Below are positions 8,041-15,836 of a stretch of 64,000 nucleotides of DNA, one piece after another (position 1 is the stretch's first letter; each line of letters starts with the position of its first letter). The stretch is from positions 62,001-126,000 of the forward strand of contig NZ_BSCT01000012.1 in the NCBI RefSeq assembly GCF_030159255.1, read 5' to 3'. This stretch comes from Bradyrhizobium sp. SSBR45G (lineage in GTDB: Bacteria > Pseudomonadota > Alphaproteobacteria > Rhizobiales > Xanthobacteraceae). Below the pieces are notes generated by a model, which saw only the letters and a program-made list of their open reading frames with translations, was not told the DNA's origin and ran no database searches. Made by a program: the position numbers and the translations under genes.

Positions 8041-9522
8041 TCAGTCCGTGATGAAGCCATAGGTGCCGCGATAGTTGCGTCCGGGCTCGGTCCGTCCGGG
8101 CACGCCGTAGATGCGGTTGATGCTGCCCAGGAGATCAGCCTGCGGATCGGAGGCCGCCGCGAAGCCATCATCGGGGCGCGAGAGATCCTTCTGCGCCACC
8201 GCCCGCACGACGAAGGGCGTCACCAGCACCATCAGTTCGGTCTGGTTGTTGACGTAGTCGCGGCTGCGGAAAAGGGCGCCGAGCACCGGCAGCTGCATCA
8301 GGCCTGGCATGCCGCTGATCGCCATCTTGGTCTGCTGCTGGATCAGGCCGGCCATGGCCATCGCGCCGCCGGAGGGAATTTCGAGTGTCGTCTCGGCCCG
8401 GCGGGTCTTGATCGACGGCACCGTGAGCGAGTTGACCGTCGACGAGCTCACGGCCTGCGACAGGGTGATCGCGTTCTCGTTGGAGAGCTCGGAGACCTCG
8501 GTCATCACGCGCATCGAGATGCGGCCCTCGGTCAGCACCACCGGCGTGAAGTTGAGGGAGATGCCGAATTTCTTGAAGCTGATCTGCGTCGTACAGACAT
8601 GGGTCGTGGGATCGCAGGAGTAGCCGGCCGGAACCGGAAACTCGCCGCCGGCGATGAAGGTCGCGGACTCGCCTGAAATCGCGGTCAGATTGGGCTCGGC
8701 CAGGGTGCGGATCACGCCGGCGTTCTCCATCGCTCGCAGCGTCGCCTGCACCGACGGCGTCGATCCGAACGCCGCGCTGATGGCATTGTTGGAGACCAGG
8801 TTGCTGCCGTAGGCGGTGAACGGATTGGAGTTGGCAAACTTGACGACGGCGGTGCCGTAATTGAGCTGGCCGGAGAGATCGATACCGAGCTGCTTGACGA
8901 TCGAGCGCTGCACCTCGGCGACCGTCACCTTCAGCATGACCTGGTCGCGGCCGCGCACCGTGATGGAATTGACGACCTTTTCGGCTCCGCCCGCCAGGCG
9001 CGCGGCCAGTTCGCCGGCCTGCTGAGCTTCGATCTGGTTCGACGCCGAGCCGGTCAGCACGACGCCGTCGCCGAGACCTTCGATCTGGATGTCGGCATTC
9101 GGCAGCAGCTGCTTCAGGGCGGCGCGCGCGCCGTTCAGGTCGCGCTTGACCGCGATGTCATAGGCCGCGATCTGCTGTCCTTGCGCGTCGAAGAAGACGA
9201 TGTTGGTCTGGCCGACGGCGGCGCCGATGATATAGGCGCGCTGCGACGAGCGGACCACGGCGTTCGCAATCTTCGGATCGGCGACCAGAACGTCCTTGAT
9301 GTCCCGCGGTAGATCGATGACCACCGACTTGCCGATGCCGAGCGCGAGGAAGCGCGCGTTGATCTGGCCGTCGCTGGCGGTGGTTGCCGCCGCAGCCGGG
9401 CGGTAGTCCGCGGCGATCACCGGTGCGAGCGCAGGATTGAACGTCAGCGCAGCGGCGGCCGAAAGCGACAGCGCGCGGACCATCAGGGTCCGCAGTTTCC
9501 GCTGATTTTCGCTGCAAATCAT
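8041..9522 (-). CDS. cpaC: CpaC/RcpA outer-membrane secretin of the Tad pilus
   Basis: A 493-residue secretin with a signal peptide starting MICSENQRKLRTLMVRALSL. Domains in order are an N-terminal pilus-assembly domain (DIKDVLVADPKIANAVV), a BON-like segment around VVLTGSASNQIEAQQAGELA, and the secretin core with AEPNLTAISGESATFIAGGE and FTPVVLTEGRISMRV. The secretin forms the outer-membrane channel through which the pilus leaves. The frame stays open to 10407, but everything beyond 9522 is a shadow of cpaB in another frame, so ATG 9522, 17 bases after the cpaB stop, is the start. Confidence 0.94.
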   Translation of the reverse strand: MICSENQRKLRTLMVRALSLSAAAALTFNPALAPVIAADYRPAAAATTASDGQINARFLALGIGKSVVIDLPRDIKDVLVADPKIANAVVRSSQRAYIIGAAVGQTNIVFFDAQGQQIAAYDIAVKRDLNGARAALKQLLPNADIQIEGLGDGVVLTGSASNQIEAQQAGELAARLAGGAEKVVNSITVRGRDQVMLKVTVAEVQRSIVKQLGIDLSGQLNYGTAVVKFANSNPFTAYGSNLVSNNAISAAFGSTPSVQATLRAMENAGVIRTLAEPNLTAISGESATFIAGGEFPVPAGYSCDPTTHVCTTQISFKKFGISLNFTPVVLTEGRISMRVMTEVSELSNENAITLSQAVSSSTVNSLTVPSIKTRRAETTLEIPSGGAMAMAGLIQQQTKMAISGMPGLMQLPVLGALFRSRDYVNNQTELMVLVTPFVVRAVAQKDLSRPDDGFAAASDPQADLLGSINRIYGVPGRTEPGRNYRGTYGFITD

Positions 9523-9539
9523 CTTGGTCGTCCTCTCGG

Positions 9540-10337
9540 TCACTTCTGCGACGTCATCGTGCTGGGAATGCCGAAGCGAACGACGGCAACGCTGTCCCCG
9601 CGCCTGCGATTGTCGTCGTTGCGCTTCTCGACGGTGTTCACGTCGGCGATGCTGCGCAGGGCCAGCGACAGGGTTCCGGTTTGCCTGGCGCGGGCCAGCG
9701 TTTCGGCCTGCTCCGGCTTCAGCTCGAGCGTGACGGTCTTGCCGACCACCGTGTTCTGGCCGTCCTTCTCCTTCGGCGCCTGATCGATCGCCAGCACGCG
9801 GATGTTCGGCAGGATGATCTCGGAGCTGACGATGTCGCCGGCATTGGGTTGATCCGGGCTGCGCTCGCGCTTGGACAGGATCACGTCGACGCGATCGTTG
9901 GGCAGGATGAAGCCGCCGGCGCCGGTCTCCGGCGAGATCTCGGTGGAGACCGCGCGCATGCCGGCCGGCAGGATCGCCGCCATGAAACCCGAGCCGTCGG
10001 ATTTGACCAGCTTCTGCTCGCGGATCGGCTCGCCGGCAATGAACGGCGCCCGCGCGATCGTCCCCGTGACTTCGTTCTGACCTTCCGGCCGCTCGTTGCG
10101 CCGGATGAAACTGGAGCTCGCCGTCGACGCCGGCCAGCTCTGCCATTGCAGGTGCTCCGGCTTGAGCGACTGGCCGAGGCCGATATCGGCCTTCGCGACG
10201 AGAACGTCGACCGTCGGCACCTGCGGGGCGGGCGCAGCAACTTGAGCCGGGCGGTCGTCGGATCCGCTCGCCAGATATGCGGCTACGCCGCCAGCGCCCA
10301 CAGCGATGGTCAGAACCACAATGCGTGCGGTATTCAT
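9540..10337 (-). CDS. cpaB: CpaB/RcpC Flp pilus assembly protein
   Basis: A 265-residue protein starting MNTARIVVLTIAVGAGGVAA, with one N-terminal membrane helix and a SAF domain (about residues 48-110, with VLVAKADIGLGQSLKPEHL). A RcpC-type region follows, including VILSKRERSPDQPN. CpaB proteins are periplasmic and thought to bind peptidoglycan or gate the secretin. ATG 10337 is chosen over an ATG six codons upstream because the membrane anchor then begins at once. It is separated from cpaA by 126 bases holding a stem-loop and a CtrA-like motif, so it may have its own promoter. Confidence 0.92.
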   Translation of the reverse strand: MNTARIVVLTIAVGAGGVAAYLASGSDDRPAQVAAPAPQVPTVDVLVAKADIGLGQSLKPEHLQWQSWPASTASSSFIRRNERPEGQNEVTGTIARAPFIAGEPIREQKLVKSDGSGFMAAILPAGMRAVSTEISPETGAGGFILPNDRVDVILSKRERSPDQPNAGDIVSSEIILPNIRVLAIDQAPKEKDGQNTVVGKTVTLELKPEQAETLARARQTGTLSLALRSIADVNTVEKRNDDNRRRGDSVAVVRFGIPSTMTSQK

Positions 10338-10403
10338 ACGCTTCACTTTCCACATTACGCCGCGACGCTTCCGCCGCCGTGATGGGAGTTGAGCAGTTAT
10401 TCG

Positions 10404-10418
10404 TCAAAGCATGGTTAA
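10404..10418 (-). promoter_or_regulatory. CtrA-like site upstream of cpaB
   Basis: Read leftward the site is TTAACCATGCTTTGA: TTAA, seven bases, TTGA. CtrA recognises TTAA-N7-TTAA, and TTAACCAT is a common form of the first half in Rhizobiales. CtrA controls pilus genes in Caulobacter. One base differs from the full palindrome, so this remains a candidate. Confidence 0.35.
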
Positions 10419-10440
10419 TGAGGCGTATCTAAATCACCCT

Positions 10441-10462
10441 AACACCGCGTTGACACGGTGTT
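10441..10462 (-). terminator. Stem-loop between cpaA and cpaB
   Basis: Arms AACACCG and CGGTGTT are perfect complements around an eight-base loop, directly after the cpaA stop codon. There is no clear T-run on the leftward side, so it may be a weak terminator or an mRNA-stabilising hairpin. Confidence 0.45.
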
Positions 10463-10463
10463 G

Positions 10464-10988
10464 TCAGAGCAGCGCGAGACGCGCCGCGTCGATCGCCTTC
10501 ACCCATTCGGTCTCCGGATAGACCATCAAGGCGCCGAGCGCGAGCGCGATGCCGTAGGGCACGCCGCTGTCCTTGGCATGAAGGCGCGCAAGCCAGGGTT
10601 GCCCCGCGAGCAGATAGGGCAGGGGCCATTGCCGGAACTGCATCAGCGCGAGGGTGAGCACGCCGCCGAAGATCGAGGCGTACAACAGATAGTTCATCAG
10701 ATGGGCGAAGCCGAACCACAGGGCGGCAGCCGAGGCGACCTTGGCGTCTCCGCCGCCGATCCAGCCGAAGGCGAAGCATGTGAACGCAATCACGAGCACG
10801 AGCGTGCCGGCTCCGAGATGCATCAGCATGTCGTCCATGCTCATTCCGCTCAGCGGCGCCAGCACCAGGAAGCCGGCGACGAGCGCCAGCGAAACCCGGT
10901 TGGAAATGGTCATCGTGAGCAGGTCGCTCGCCGCAGCGAAGGCCATCAGGGCCGGAAACAGCAGCAGGCGCGCGAGATCGAGGGTCAT
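10464..10988 (-). CDS. cpaA: Prepilin peptidase CpaA (A24 family)
   Basis: A 174-residue integral membrane aspartyl protease. The first catalytic Asp is in AAASDLLTMTISN (about residue 22) and the second in GWIGGGDAK (about residue 80), the GxGD-type signature of A24 prepilin peptidases. It has about six hydrophobic segments and lacks the N-methylation domain of longer PilD enzymes, as is usual for Tad systems. It cuts the Flp prepilin after the Gly before the hydrophobic segment. It is the first gene of the leftward pilus cluster after the pilin itself. Confidence 0.93.
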   Translation of the reverse strand: MTLDLARLLLFPALMAFAAASDLLTMTISNRVSLALVAGFLVLAPLSGMSMDDMLMHLGAGTLVLVIAFTCFAFGWIGGGDAKVASAAALWFGFAHLMNYLLYASIFGGVLTLALMQFRQWPLPYLLAGQPWLARLHAKDSGVPYGIALALGALMVYPETEWVKAIDAARLALL

Positions 10989-11094
10989 GGGCTCTCAACG
11001 GCATCGAGGCGGCGCGGGATGCACCGAGGCGCCGAATCTAGCGGCAACAGATAAATGATCGGGAAACGGCCTGGAATCCCGTCGAGCGGGTTCC

Positions 11095-11124
11095 GGTTGA
11101 TCAGGTCCTGGTTGATCAGGTCCT
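11095..11124. repeat. Perfect tandem duplication of a 15-base unit
   Basis: GGTTGATCAGGTCCT occurs twice without a gap, just beyond the stop codon of the small membrane protein gene. It may be a simple slippage product. No coding or regulatory role is evident. Confidence 0.8.
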
Positions 11125-11127
11125 GGC

Positions 11128-11256
11128 TCACCAGACGCTGGCGATGCGAGCTGCCAGGGCGACGATGGACAGCGCGAGTGCGCCGCAGATCAGGCGCAAC
11201 GCTGCGTCGTTGGTCTGGCGCCGGGCTGCGGCTGCGAGGACAATGTGGTTACGCAT
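11128..11256 (-). CDS. Small hypothetical membrane protein, 42 residues
   Basis: The open frame begins MRNHIVLAAAARRQTNDAAL and continues with a single hydrophobic helix (about residues 23-40) to a terminal Trp. It lies between the pilin gene and cpaA on the same strand. Arg/Asn-rich ends flank the helix, as in single-pass small membrane proteins. I do not recognise a family. It is short enough to be chance, but position and codon use are compatible with a real gene, perhaps a Tad-linked accessory protein. Confidence 0.4.
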   Translation of the reverse strand: MRNHIVLAAAARRQTNDAALRLICGALALSIVALAARIASVW

Positions 11257-11291
11257 CACTGAACGCCGCGGAGCTGGACGAGGAAATGATA

Positions 11292-11316
11292 AAGGCCCCG
11301 GGAATTCCGGGGCCTT
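11292..11316 (-). terminator. Intrinsic terminator downstream of the Flp pilin gene
   Basis: Perfect 10-base arms AAGGCCCCGG and CCGGGGCCTT with a five-base loop lie 24 bases after the pilin stop. The leftward strand continues TATCATTT. It would separate the highly expressed pilin from cpaA and the assembly genes. Confidence 0.75.
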
Positions 11317-11339
11317 CTTTGCTCGGTCGTGACGACCGC

Positions 11340-11504
11340 TTACTTCAGCGACGAGTTGATCGAGCCGAACTTGGAGCTCAGGCTGGAGCCGAGGCCGTTC
11401 ACCGCCGCGATGATCGCGAGCGAGATGCCGGCGGCAATCAGGCCGTACTCGATGGCGGTCGCGCCGGACTCATCCTTCACGAAGCGAGCAAGAAGATTCT
11501 TCAT
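11340..11504 (-). CDS. pilA: Flp/Fap-type pilin (major Tad pilus subunit)
   Basis: A 54-residue class IVb prepilin starting MKNLLARFVKDESG. The prepilin peptidase would cut after Gly14; the mature protein starts ATAIEYGLIAAGISLAIIAA, with Glu at +5 and Tyr at +6 as Flp pilins require. GGAG sits seven bases before ATG 11504. A longer in-frame reading to 11576 lacks a ribosome site and is not used. The pilin polymerises into the adhesive Flp pilus built by the cpa/tad proteins encoded next door. Confidence 0.96.
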   Translation of the reverse strand: MKNLLARFVKDESGATAIEYGLIAAGISLAIIAAVNGLGSSLSSKFGSINSSLK

Positions 11505-11935
11505 AGGGTAACTCCATGTACACGTGGCTGGTCGAACAAATTCTGGTCGTTGCGGCGTTCTCAGCACCGTGACCATATGGGCACCCTAGGGGGCAGGAAT
11601 TTCGGCGTAGTTAATTCAACCGATGAAACATCGCTGCGGATGGCCGTTCTTGCGCAGAGTAAATTTGGAATGAACCGGACGACAAAAATTGGAAACAAAG
11701 TCCGGGCGGCCGGATATCCGTCCTGATGTCATGAGCGCGGCCTCCAGCCGCCTCTATATGATCGGCTCTGATGCGGGCGGGCGGTGGTTCTGCAAGCGAG
11801 GTTCCCGAGTGACGATCTCTCCGTCTCGTCGCAGCGTAATGGCGGCGCGCCGCTCTCGCCGGAGGCGTGGAGGGTTCACGGCTCCTTAAGCGCCAGGGAG
11901 TACCCCTCGAGCACGTTCATGAGATGAGGCATGTG
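11505..11935. other. Intergenic region: pilin promoter area
   Basis: About 430 bases between the divergent pilin and desaturase genes. The part next to the pilin is AT-rich compared with its surroundings (11600-11700), as expected of a strong promoter and leader. I found no clear sigma-54 or full CtrA motif. No gene is supported here. Confidence 0.4.
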
Positions 11936-12763
11936 ATGTCCGGTCTGCCATGGGAAGTCGCGCTGATGCTCGGCCAGACCATCGAGAAGATTCTGCCGAT
12001 TACGCTGGTTCTGGCGGTCGTGTTCTCGGTGCTCGGCCATTTCTGGGCCTGCAATCCCGGCGGACCGTGGTGGCAGAAGCGCGAGCTCGTCACCGACATG
12101 GTCTACTGGTTCTTTGTGCCGGTGTTCGCCCGCGTGCTTCGCATCGGGCTGCTGGTGCTCGCGGCCGGCGTGATCTTCAAGATCCATGATGCGGATGAGC
12201 TGATCGCGTTCTATGAGAACGGCCACGGTCCGCTGGCACAACTGCCGGAATGGCTGCAGGGGCTGCTCTTCATCGTGCTTGCCGATTTCATGTTGTACTG
12301 GACCCACCGGCTGTTCCACGGCGGAGAGTTCTGGAAGTACCATGCCGTCCACCACTCCTCGGAGGAGCTGGACTGGATCTCGGCGGCGCGTTTCCACCCG
12401 ATCAATTTGATCCTCGGCACCATCGCGGTCGACGTGATCCTGCTGACGGCCGGCATCTCGCCGAACGTGATGCTCTGGGTCGGGCCGTTCACGACGTTCC
12501 ATTCCGCCTTCGTGCATGCCAATCTCAACTGGACGCTGGGGCCGTTCAAATACGTCCTGGCGACGCCGGTCTTTCACCGCTGGCATCACACCGGGCTCGA
12601 GGAAGGCGGCAATACCAATTTTGCCGGCACGTTCCCGGTCTGGGACATCCTGTTCGGCACGTTCCGGATGCCGGAGGGCCAGCTTCCGGCCGAATACGGC
12701 AAGGACGAAGCGGCGATGCCGGGTGAATTCGCCGGCCAGCTCGCATTTCCGTTCCGCCGCTGA
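11936..12763 (+). CDS. Sterol desaturase / fatty acid hydroxylase superfamily protein
   Basis: A 275-residue membrane enzyme with several hydrophobic segments and the di-iron His boxes of this superfamily: HRLFH, HAVHHSSEELDW, and HRWHHTGLEEGGNTNF. Family members hydroxylate or desaturate lipids (sterols, carotenoids, fatty acids). The substrate cannot be told from sequence. I chose ATG 11936 because GAGG stands six bases before it; the frame is open further upstream to a GTG at 11867. It sits alone between pilus genes, with no other lipid gene nearby. Confidence 0.85.
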   Translation: MSGLPWEVALMLGQTIEKILPITLVLAVVFSVLGHFWACNPGGPWWQKRELVTDMVYWFFVPVFARVLRIGLLVLAAGVIFKIHDADELIAFYENGHGPLAQLPEWLQGLLFIVLADFMLYWTHRLFHGGEFWKYHAVHHSSEELDWISAARFHPINLILGTIAVDVILLTAGISPNVMLWVGPFTTFHSAFVHANLNWTLGPFKYVLATPVFHRWHHTGLEEGGNTNFAGTFPVWDILFGTFRMPEGQLPAEYGKDEAAMPGEFAGQLAFPFRR

Positions 12764-12897
12764 ATGGCACGGCGGGCAGGCGAGAGAGTTGGACCACGTT
12801 TGTAGATCGTTCACCAATTGAGCGCAGATTTGCCGCGTCGGGCGCCGTCACCGCTGCGTATCGCTTGAGACGGCTCGAAGATGTCCCGGGGTTGAGT

Positions 12898-13398
12898 ATG
12901 TCGTTCAGTGTGTCGTGTCGTCCTTGTGTCTCCTTTGCTCTGCGGGCAGCTGTCGCCACGATGCTGCTGTGGCCGGCCGCCGCGTCGGCGGACCCCGATC
13001 CCGCGATCGCCGTGAACGTCGACCAGGCCAAGCTGGTGAAGCTTCCCGACCGGGTCGCGACCCTGGTCGTCGGCAATCCGATGATCGCGGACGTGACCCT
13101 GCAGAGCGGCGGCATCATCGTCGTGACCGGCAAGAGCTATGGCGCGACCAATTTCATCGCCATGGACCGCGGCGGGCAGGTGCTGATCGATCGTCAGATC
13201 CAGGTCGCCGGCCCCACCGACCGGCTCGTCACGGTGTATCGCGGCGTCGACCGCGAGACCTACAGCTGCATGCCGGTCTGCCAGCGCCGGGTGACCCTTG
13301 GTGACGGCGACAGCTACTTCAAGTCGGTGCTCGATCAGGCCGGCACGATGTCGAGCCAGGCCAGCGGCAATGCCGCATCTGCCGCCAAGACCAACTAG
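12898..13398 (+). CDS. Stand-alone pilus-assembly N-terminal domain protein (CpaC N-domain homologue)
   Basis: A 166-residue exported protein with a signal peptide (hydrophobic core AVATMLLWPAAASA). The mature part, with LPDRVATLVVGNPMIADVTL and GKSYGATNFIAMD, matches the domain that precedes the secretin core in CpaC. No secretin domain follows. A CMPVCQRR segment may form a disulfide. ATG 12898 is the best start, before the signal peptide. It heads the rightward group with two TadE-like genes. Its job may be to modulate secretin assembly, but that is inference. Confidence 0.8.
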   Translation: MSFSVSCRPCVSFALRAAVATMLLWPAAASADPDPAIAVNVDQAKLVKLPDRVATLVVGNPMIADVTLQSGGIIVVTGKSYGATNFIAMDRGGQVLIDRQIQVAGPTDRLVTVYRGVDRETYSCMPVCQRRVTLGDGDSYFKSVLDQAGTMSSQASGNAASAAKTN

Positions 13399-13643
13399 CC
13401 AAGACCAACTCGACGAGCTGAGATCGGCTCGGCTGCGGCCGCCGTGCTCCGAGCAAGGCCTGACGCAGAACCGGCGCGGTTCGCGCGGCGGATGCGCGTG
13501 CCTGTGCCCACCTCGAAGTTGGGCGATCCGTTCAGGCTGAGGTCATGCCCGCGCGAACCCGAGCCGATGCGTCGGCATGAGCGACCTCGTGCGGCGATGG
13601 TTAGCGGGAGGTTGCGACGGGCGGCCAGGTGGTTCGGATTGTA

Positions 13644-13668
13644 GGAAACTCTTTGCGAACGAGTTTCC
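13644..13668. promoter_or_regulatory. Perfect inverted repeat upstream of the TadE genes
   Basis: GGAAACTC and GAGTTTCC flank nine bases, 50 bases before the tadE start. There is no T-run, so an operator is more likely than a terminator. The rest of the 320-base gap 13399-13718 shows no gene. Confidence 0.4.
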
Positions 13669-13718
13669 GCTATTTCTTTCACCCAGGTTGATGTGCCTTT
13701 CCAATTCCGGGTCAAACA

Positions 13719-14267
13719 ATGCAAGCCTCCGTCTCCGCGTCCGGCTCGATCCGCAGGCTGCTTCGGCGCTTTCGACGCAACCGCCGCGCGTCGGCCGCGC
13801 TCGAATTCGCGCTGGTCGCCCCGATCTTCTTCGCGCTGCTGTTCGCCATCCTCGAGACGGCCCTGATGTTCTTCGCCGGGCAGGTGCTCGAGACGATCAC
13901 GCAGGACTCCGCGCGCATGATCCTGACCGGGCAGGCGCAGCAGGGCTCCTACTCGCAGTCGCAGTTCGCGAGCTACGTCTGCACCCAGGTGCCGGCGGCG
14001 CTGTTCGACTGCAACAAGATCTACGTCGACGTGAAGAGCTACTCGTCGTTCGGGAGCGTCTCGATCGCTAGCCAGATCGACAACTCCGGCAATTTCGTCA
14101 ACAACATGACCTACAGTCCGGGCGCCGCCGGCGACATTGTCGTGGTCAGGCTGTTCTATCAGTGGCCGATCTTCGTGACCGGGCTCGGCTACAACATCGC
14201 GAACCTGTCAGGCAGCAAGCGGCTCCTGGTGGGAACGGCCGCATTCAAGAACGAGCCGTACTCATGA
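13719..14267 (+). CDS. tadE: TadE-like pseudopilin
   Basis: A 182-residue protein with a basic N-terminus and the TadE motif RRASAALEFALVAPIFFALL, i.e. a prepilin-like hydrophobic helix with Glu near its start. The C-terminal domain is exported and has two Cys (YVCTQ, FDCNK). TadE and TadF are minor pilins processed by CpaA and needed for Flp pilus formation. A second family member follows 48 bases downstream. A TadG with a von Willebrand domain was not found in the window. Confidence 0.88.
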   Translation: MQASVSASGSIRRLLRRFRRNRRASAALEFALVAPIFFALLFAILETALMFFAGQVLETITQDSARMILTGQAQQGSYSQSQFASYVCTQVPAALFDCNKIYVDVKSYSSFGSVSIASQIDNSGNFVNNMTYSPGAAGDIVVVRLFYQWPIFVTGLGYNIANLSGSKRLLVGTAAFKNEPYS

Positions 14268-14315
14268 GCGCGTCAGGAACCCGCCATGTATCGTGCAGAA
14301 AGACCGAGGCCTGAG

Positions 14316-14873
14316 ATGACATTCCACCTGCTCCGTCGCTTCCGCGCGTTTGGCGCCGATCGAAGCGGTGTCGCCGCGACCGAATTCGCCTTCATCGTGC
14401 CGCTGATGCTAGTGATGTTCTTCGGCACGGTCGAGTTCTGCTCGGCGATCGCCGTCGACCGCAAGGTGACGCTGATGGCGCGAACGCTGTCCGACCTGAC
14501 CTCGCAGTCGACCACGGTCGGCGACAGCGACATGTCGAACTTCTTCGCCGCCTCGACCGGCATCATGTATCCGTATTCGACGACGCCGGTGAACGCGACC
14601 ATCACCGAGCTTCTCGTCAATTCCACCGGCACGCAGGCGACCGTCAAGTGGAGCAAGGGATCGGCGCCGCGGGCGACGGGCACGGCGGTCGGTGTACCGG
14701 CTGATCTGCTGGTCGCCAACAGCTACCTGATCTTCAGCGAGGTGAACTATCAGTACGTCCCGACGATCGGCTATGTGATGGCCAAGACCGGGATCAATCT
14801 CAGCGATGTCGCCTATACTCGTCCGCGGCAGTCGACCTGTGTCCTGTACACCTCGGTGTTGACGAGCTGCTGA
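14316..14873 (+). CDS. TadE/TadF-family pseudopilin
   Basis: A 185-residue minor pilin-like protein with the N-terminal motif SGVAATEFAFIVPLMLVMFF and a Ser/Thr-rich exported domain ending in a Cys pair (STCVLYTS, LTSC). ATG 14316 has GAGG five bases before it, whereas an ATG at 14286 in the same frame has a poorer site. It is presumably co-transcribed with the preceding tadE gene. Whether it is TadE or TadF cannot be decided by eye. Confidence 0.85.
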   Translation: MTFHLLRRFRAFGADRSGVAATEFAFIVPLMLVMFFGTVEFCSAIAVDRKVTLMARTLSDLTSQSTTVGDSDMSNFFAASTGIMYPYSTTPVNATITELLVNSTGTQATVKWSKGSAPRATGTAVGVPADLLVANSYLIFSEVNYQYVPTIGYVMAKTGINLSDVAYTRPRQSTCVLYTSVLTSC

Positions 14874-14943
14874 GCCCTGGCACGGTCGGCACTGCACCGG
14901 CCTCGCCTCGCAGGGGCGCTGGCCCCTGAACATCAGACATGAA

Positions 14944-14966
14944 AAAGGCCGCCCGAGGCGGCCTTT
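14944..14966. terminator. Bidirectional terminator between tadE genes and cspA
   Basis: Arms AAAGGCCGCC and GGCGGCCTTT with a three-base loop, followed by CGTTTTAT rightward and TTTTTCAT-like sequence leftward. It can end both the rightward tadE unit and the leftward cold-shock gene. Confidence 0.8.
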
Positions 14967-15005
14967 CGTTTTATCGGGAGCGATCGAGATCGCCCTGTCG
15001 CAGCC

Positions 15006-15212
15006 TCAGTTGGCAGCGCGGAGATTATCGGCCGACGACTTGCCCGAACGGCGGTCAGCAACGATCTCGTAGGAGATCTTCTGACCTTCGCGCAGCGTGC
15101 CGAGACCAGCGCGCTCGACGGCGCTGATGTGCACGAACACGTCATTCCCGCCGTCATCCGGCTGAATGAAGCCATAGCCCTTGGTCGCGTTAAACCACTT
15201 CACGGTTCCCAT
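15006..15212 (-). CDS. cspA: Cold-shock domain protein (CspA family)
   Basis: A 68-residue single cold-shock domain protein starting MGTVKWFNATKGYGFIQPDD, with both RNA-binding motifs KGYGFI and DVFVHI. It binds single-stranded RNA and acts as an RNA chaperone. ATG 15212 is the normal family start; an upstream in-frame ATG at 15245 adds 11 residues with no family match. It is the last of three leftward RNA-related genes, though 310 bases separate it from infA and it likely has its own promoter and long leader. Confidence 0.95.
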   Translation of the reverse strand: MGTVKWFNATKGYGFIQPDDGGNDVFVHISAVERAGLGTLREGQKISYEIVADRRSGKSSADNLRAAN

Positions 15213-15494
15213 GCTCACGGGGGTAGTTCCCTTCTCAGATATCAAATGTCGTAACCCAGGGGTCTGGGCTGGTTAGATCGAATTTTTGGAAGGGTCGTCA
15301 GCGTCTGAACCGGCTGTACCGGTAATAGCTAATCTCGTCCGGCCGAAAATCGATTGCGGGGTATATTATTGGAAATGGCCGCGCAAAACAATCCTGAGGT
15401 GCGGGAGGGCGCACGATTTTTTGACGCGCCGGCTGGACCGCCGACGCGCTGAATTGTCGCTGATTTGCGCAAGACTTGATCAAACTGCATGACA
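15213..15494. other. Intergenic leader region of cspA
   Basis: About 280 bases with locally AT-rich stretches (15240-15300 and 15355-15425). Cold-shock genes often have long structured 5-prime leaders, and the spacing fits that. I saw no gene and no specific motif I can name. Confidence 0.35.
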
Positions 15495-15517
15495 GGGGCG
15501 GACCATTGTTCCGCCCC
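15495..15517 (-). terminator. Stem-loop after the IF-1 gene
   Basis: Arms GGGGCGGA and TCCGCCCC are perfect complements around seven bases, six bases after the infA stop. The following T-content is low, so termination may be weak. Confidence 0.5.
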
Positions 15518-15522
15518 GGCCA

Positions 15523-15813
15523 TCAGCGTCGGCGGAACTGCCCACCACGTTGCGCTGCACCGCGCGGCGGACCGCCGGCTGAGCTTGGGCGTTCGTCCTT
15601 GTGACGGAAGATCAGACGGCCCTTTTCCAGATCATAGGGCGACATTTCGACGGTCACGCGGTCTCCCGCGAGCGTCTTGATGCGATTCTTTTTCATCTTG
15701 CCGGCGGTGTAGGCGACGATCTCGTGCCCCGCGTCGAGTTGTACCCGATAGCGTGCGTCGGGAAGGATTTCGGTGACCAGCCCTTCGAACTGGATCAGCT
15801 CTTCCTTAGCCAT
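15523..15813 (-). CDS. infA: Translation initiation factor IF-1 paralogue with basic C-terminal tail
   Basis: A 96-residue protein. Residues 1-71 form an IF-1 S1-like OB domain (MAKEELIQFEGLVTEILPDA, HEIVAYTAGKMKKNRI). A tail of about 24 residues rich in Arg, Gly and Pro follows (GGPPRGAAQRGGQFRRR). Normal IF-1 is about 72 residues and ends after the OB fold, so this is probably a second, specialised copy. IF-1 binds the 30S A site with IF-2 and IF-3. It lies 23 bases after the DEAD-box helicase gene and is likely co-transcribed with it. Confidence 0.92.
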   Translation of the reverse strand: MAKEELIQFEGLVTEILPDARYRVQLDAGHEIVAYTAGKMKKNRIKTLAGDRVTVEMSPYDLEKGRLIFRHKDERPSSAGGPPRGAAQRGGQFRRR

Positions 15814-15836
15814 GTCTCTCTCCAGATCGATAGACG

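Noticed and set aside
9523..10407. N-terminal extension of the CpaC frame
   Set aside because: It reads through cpaB in another frame, lacks a signal peptide, and the secretin has a proper start at 9522.
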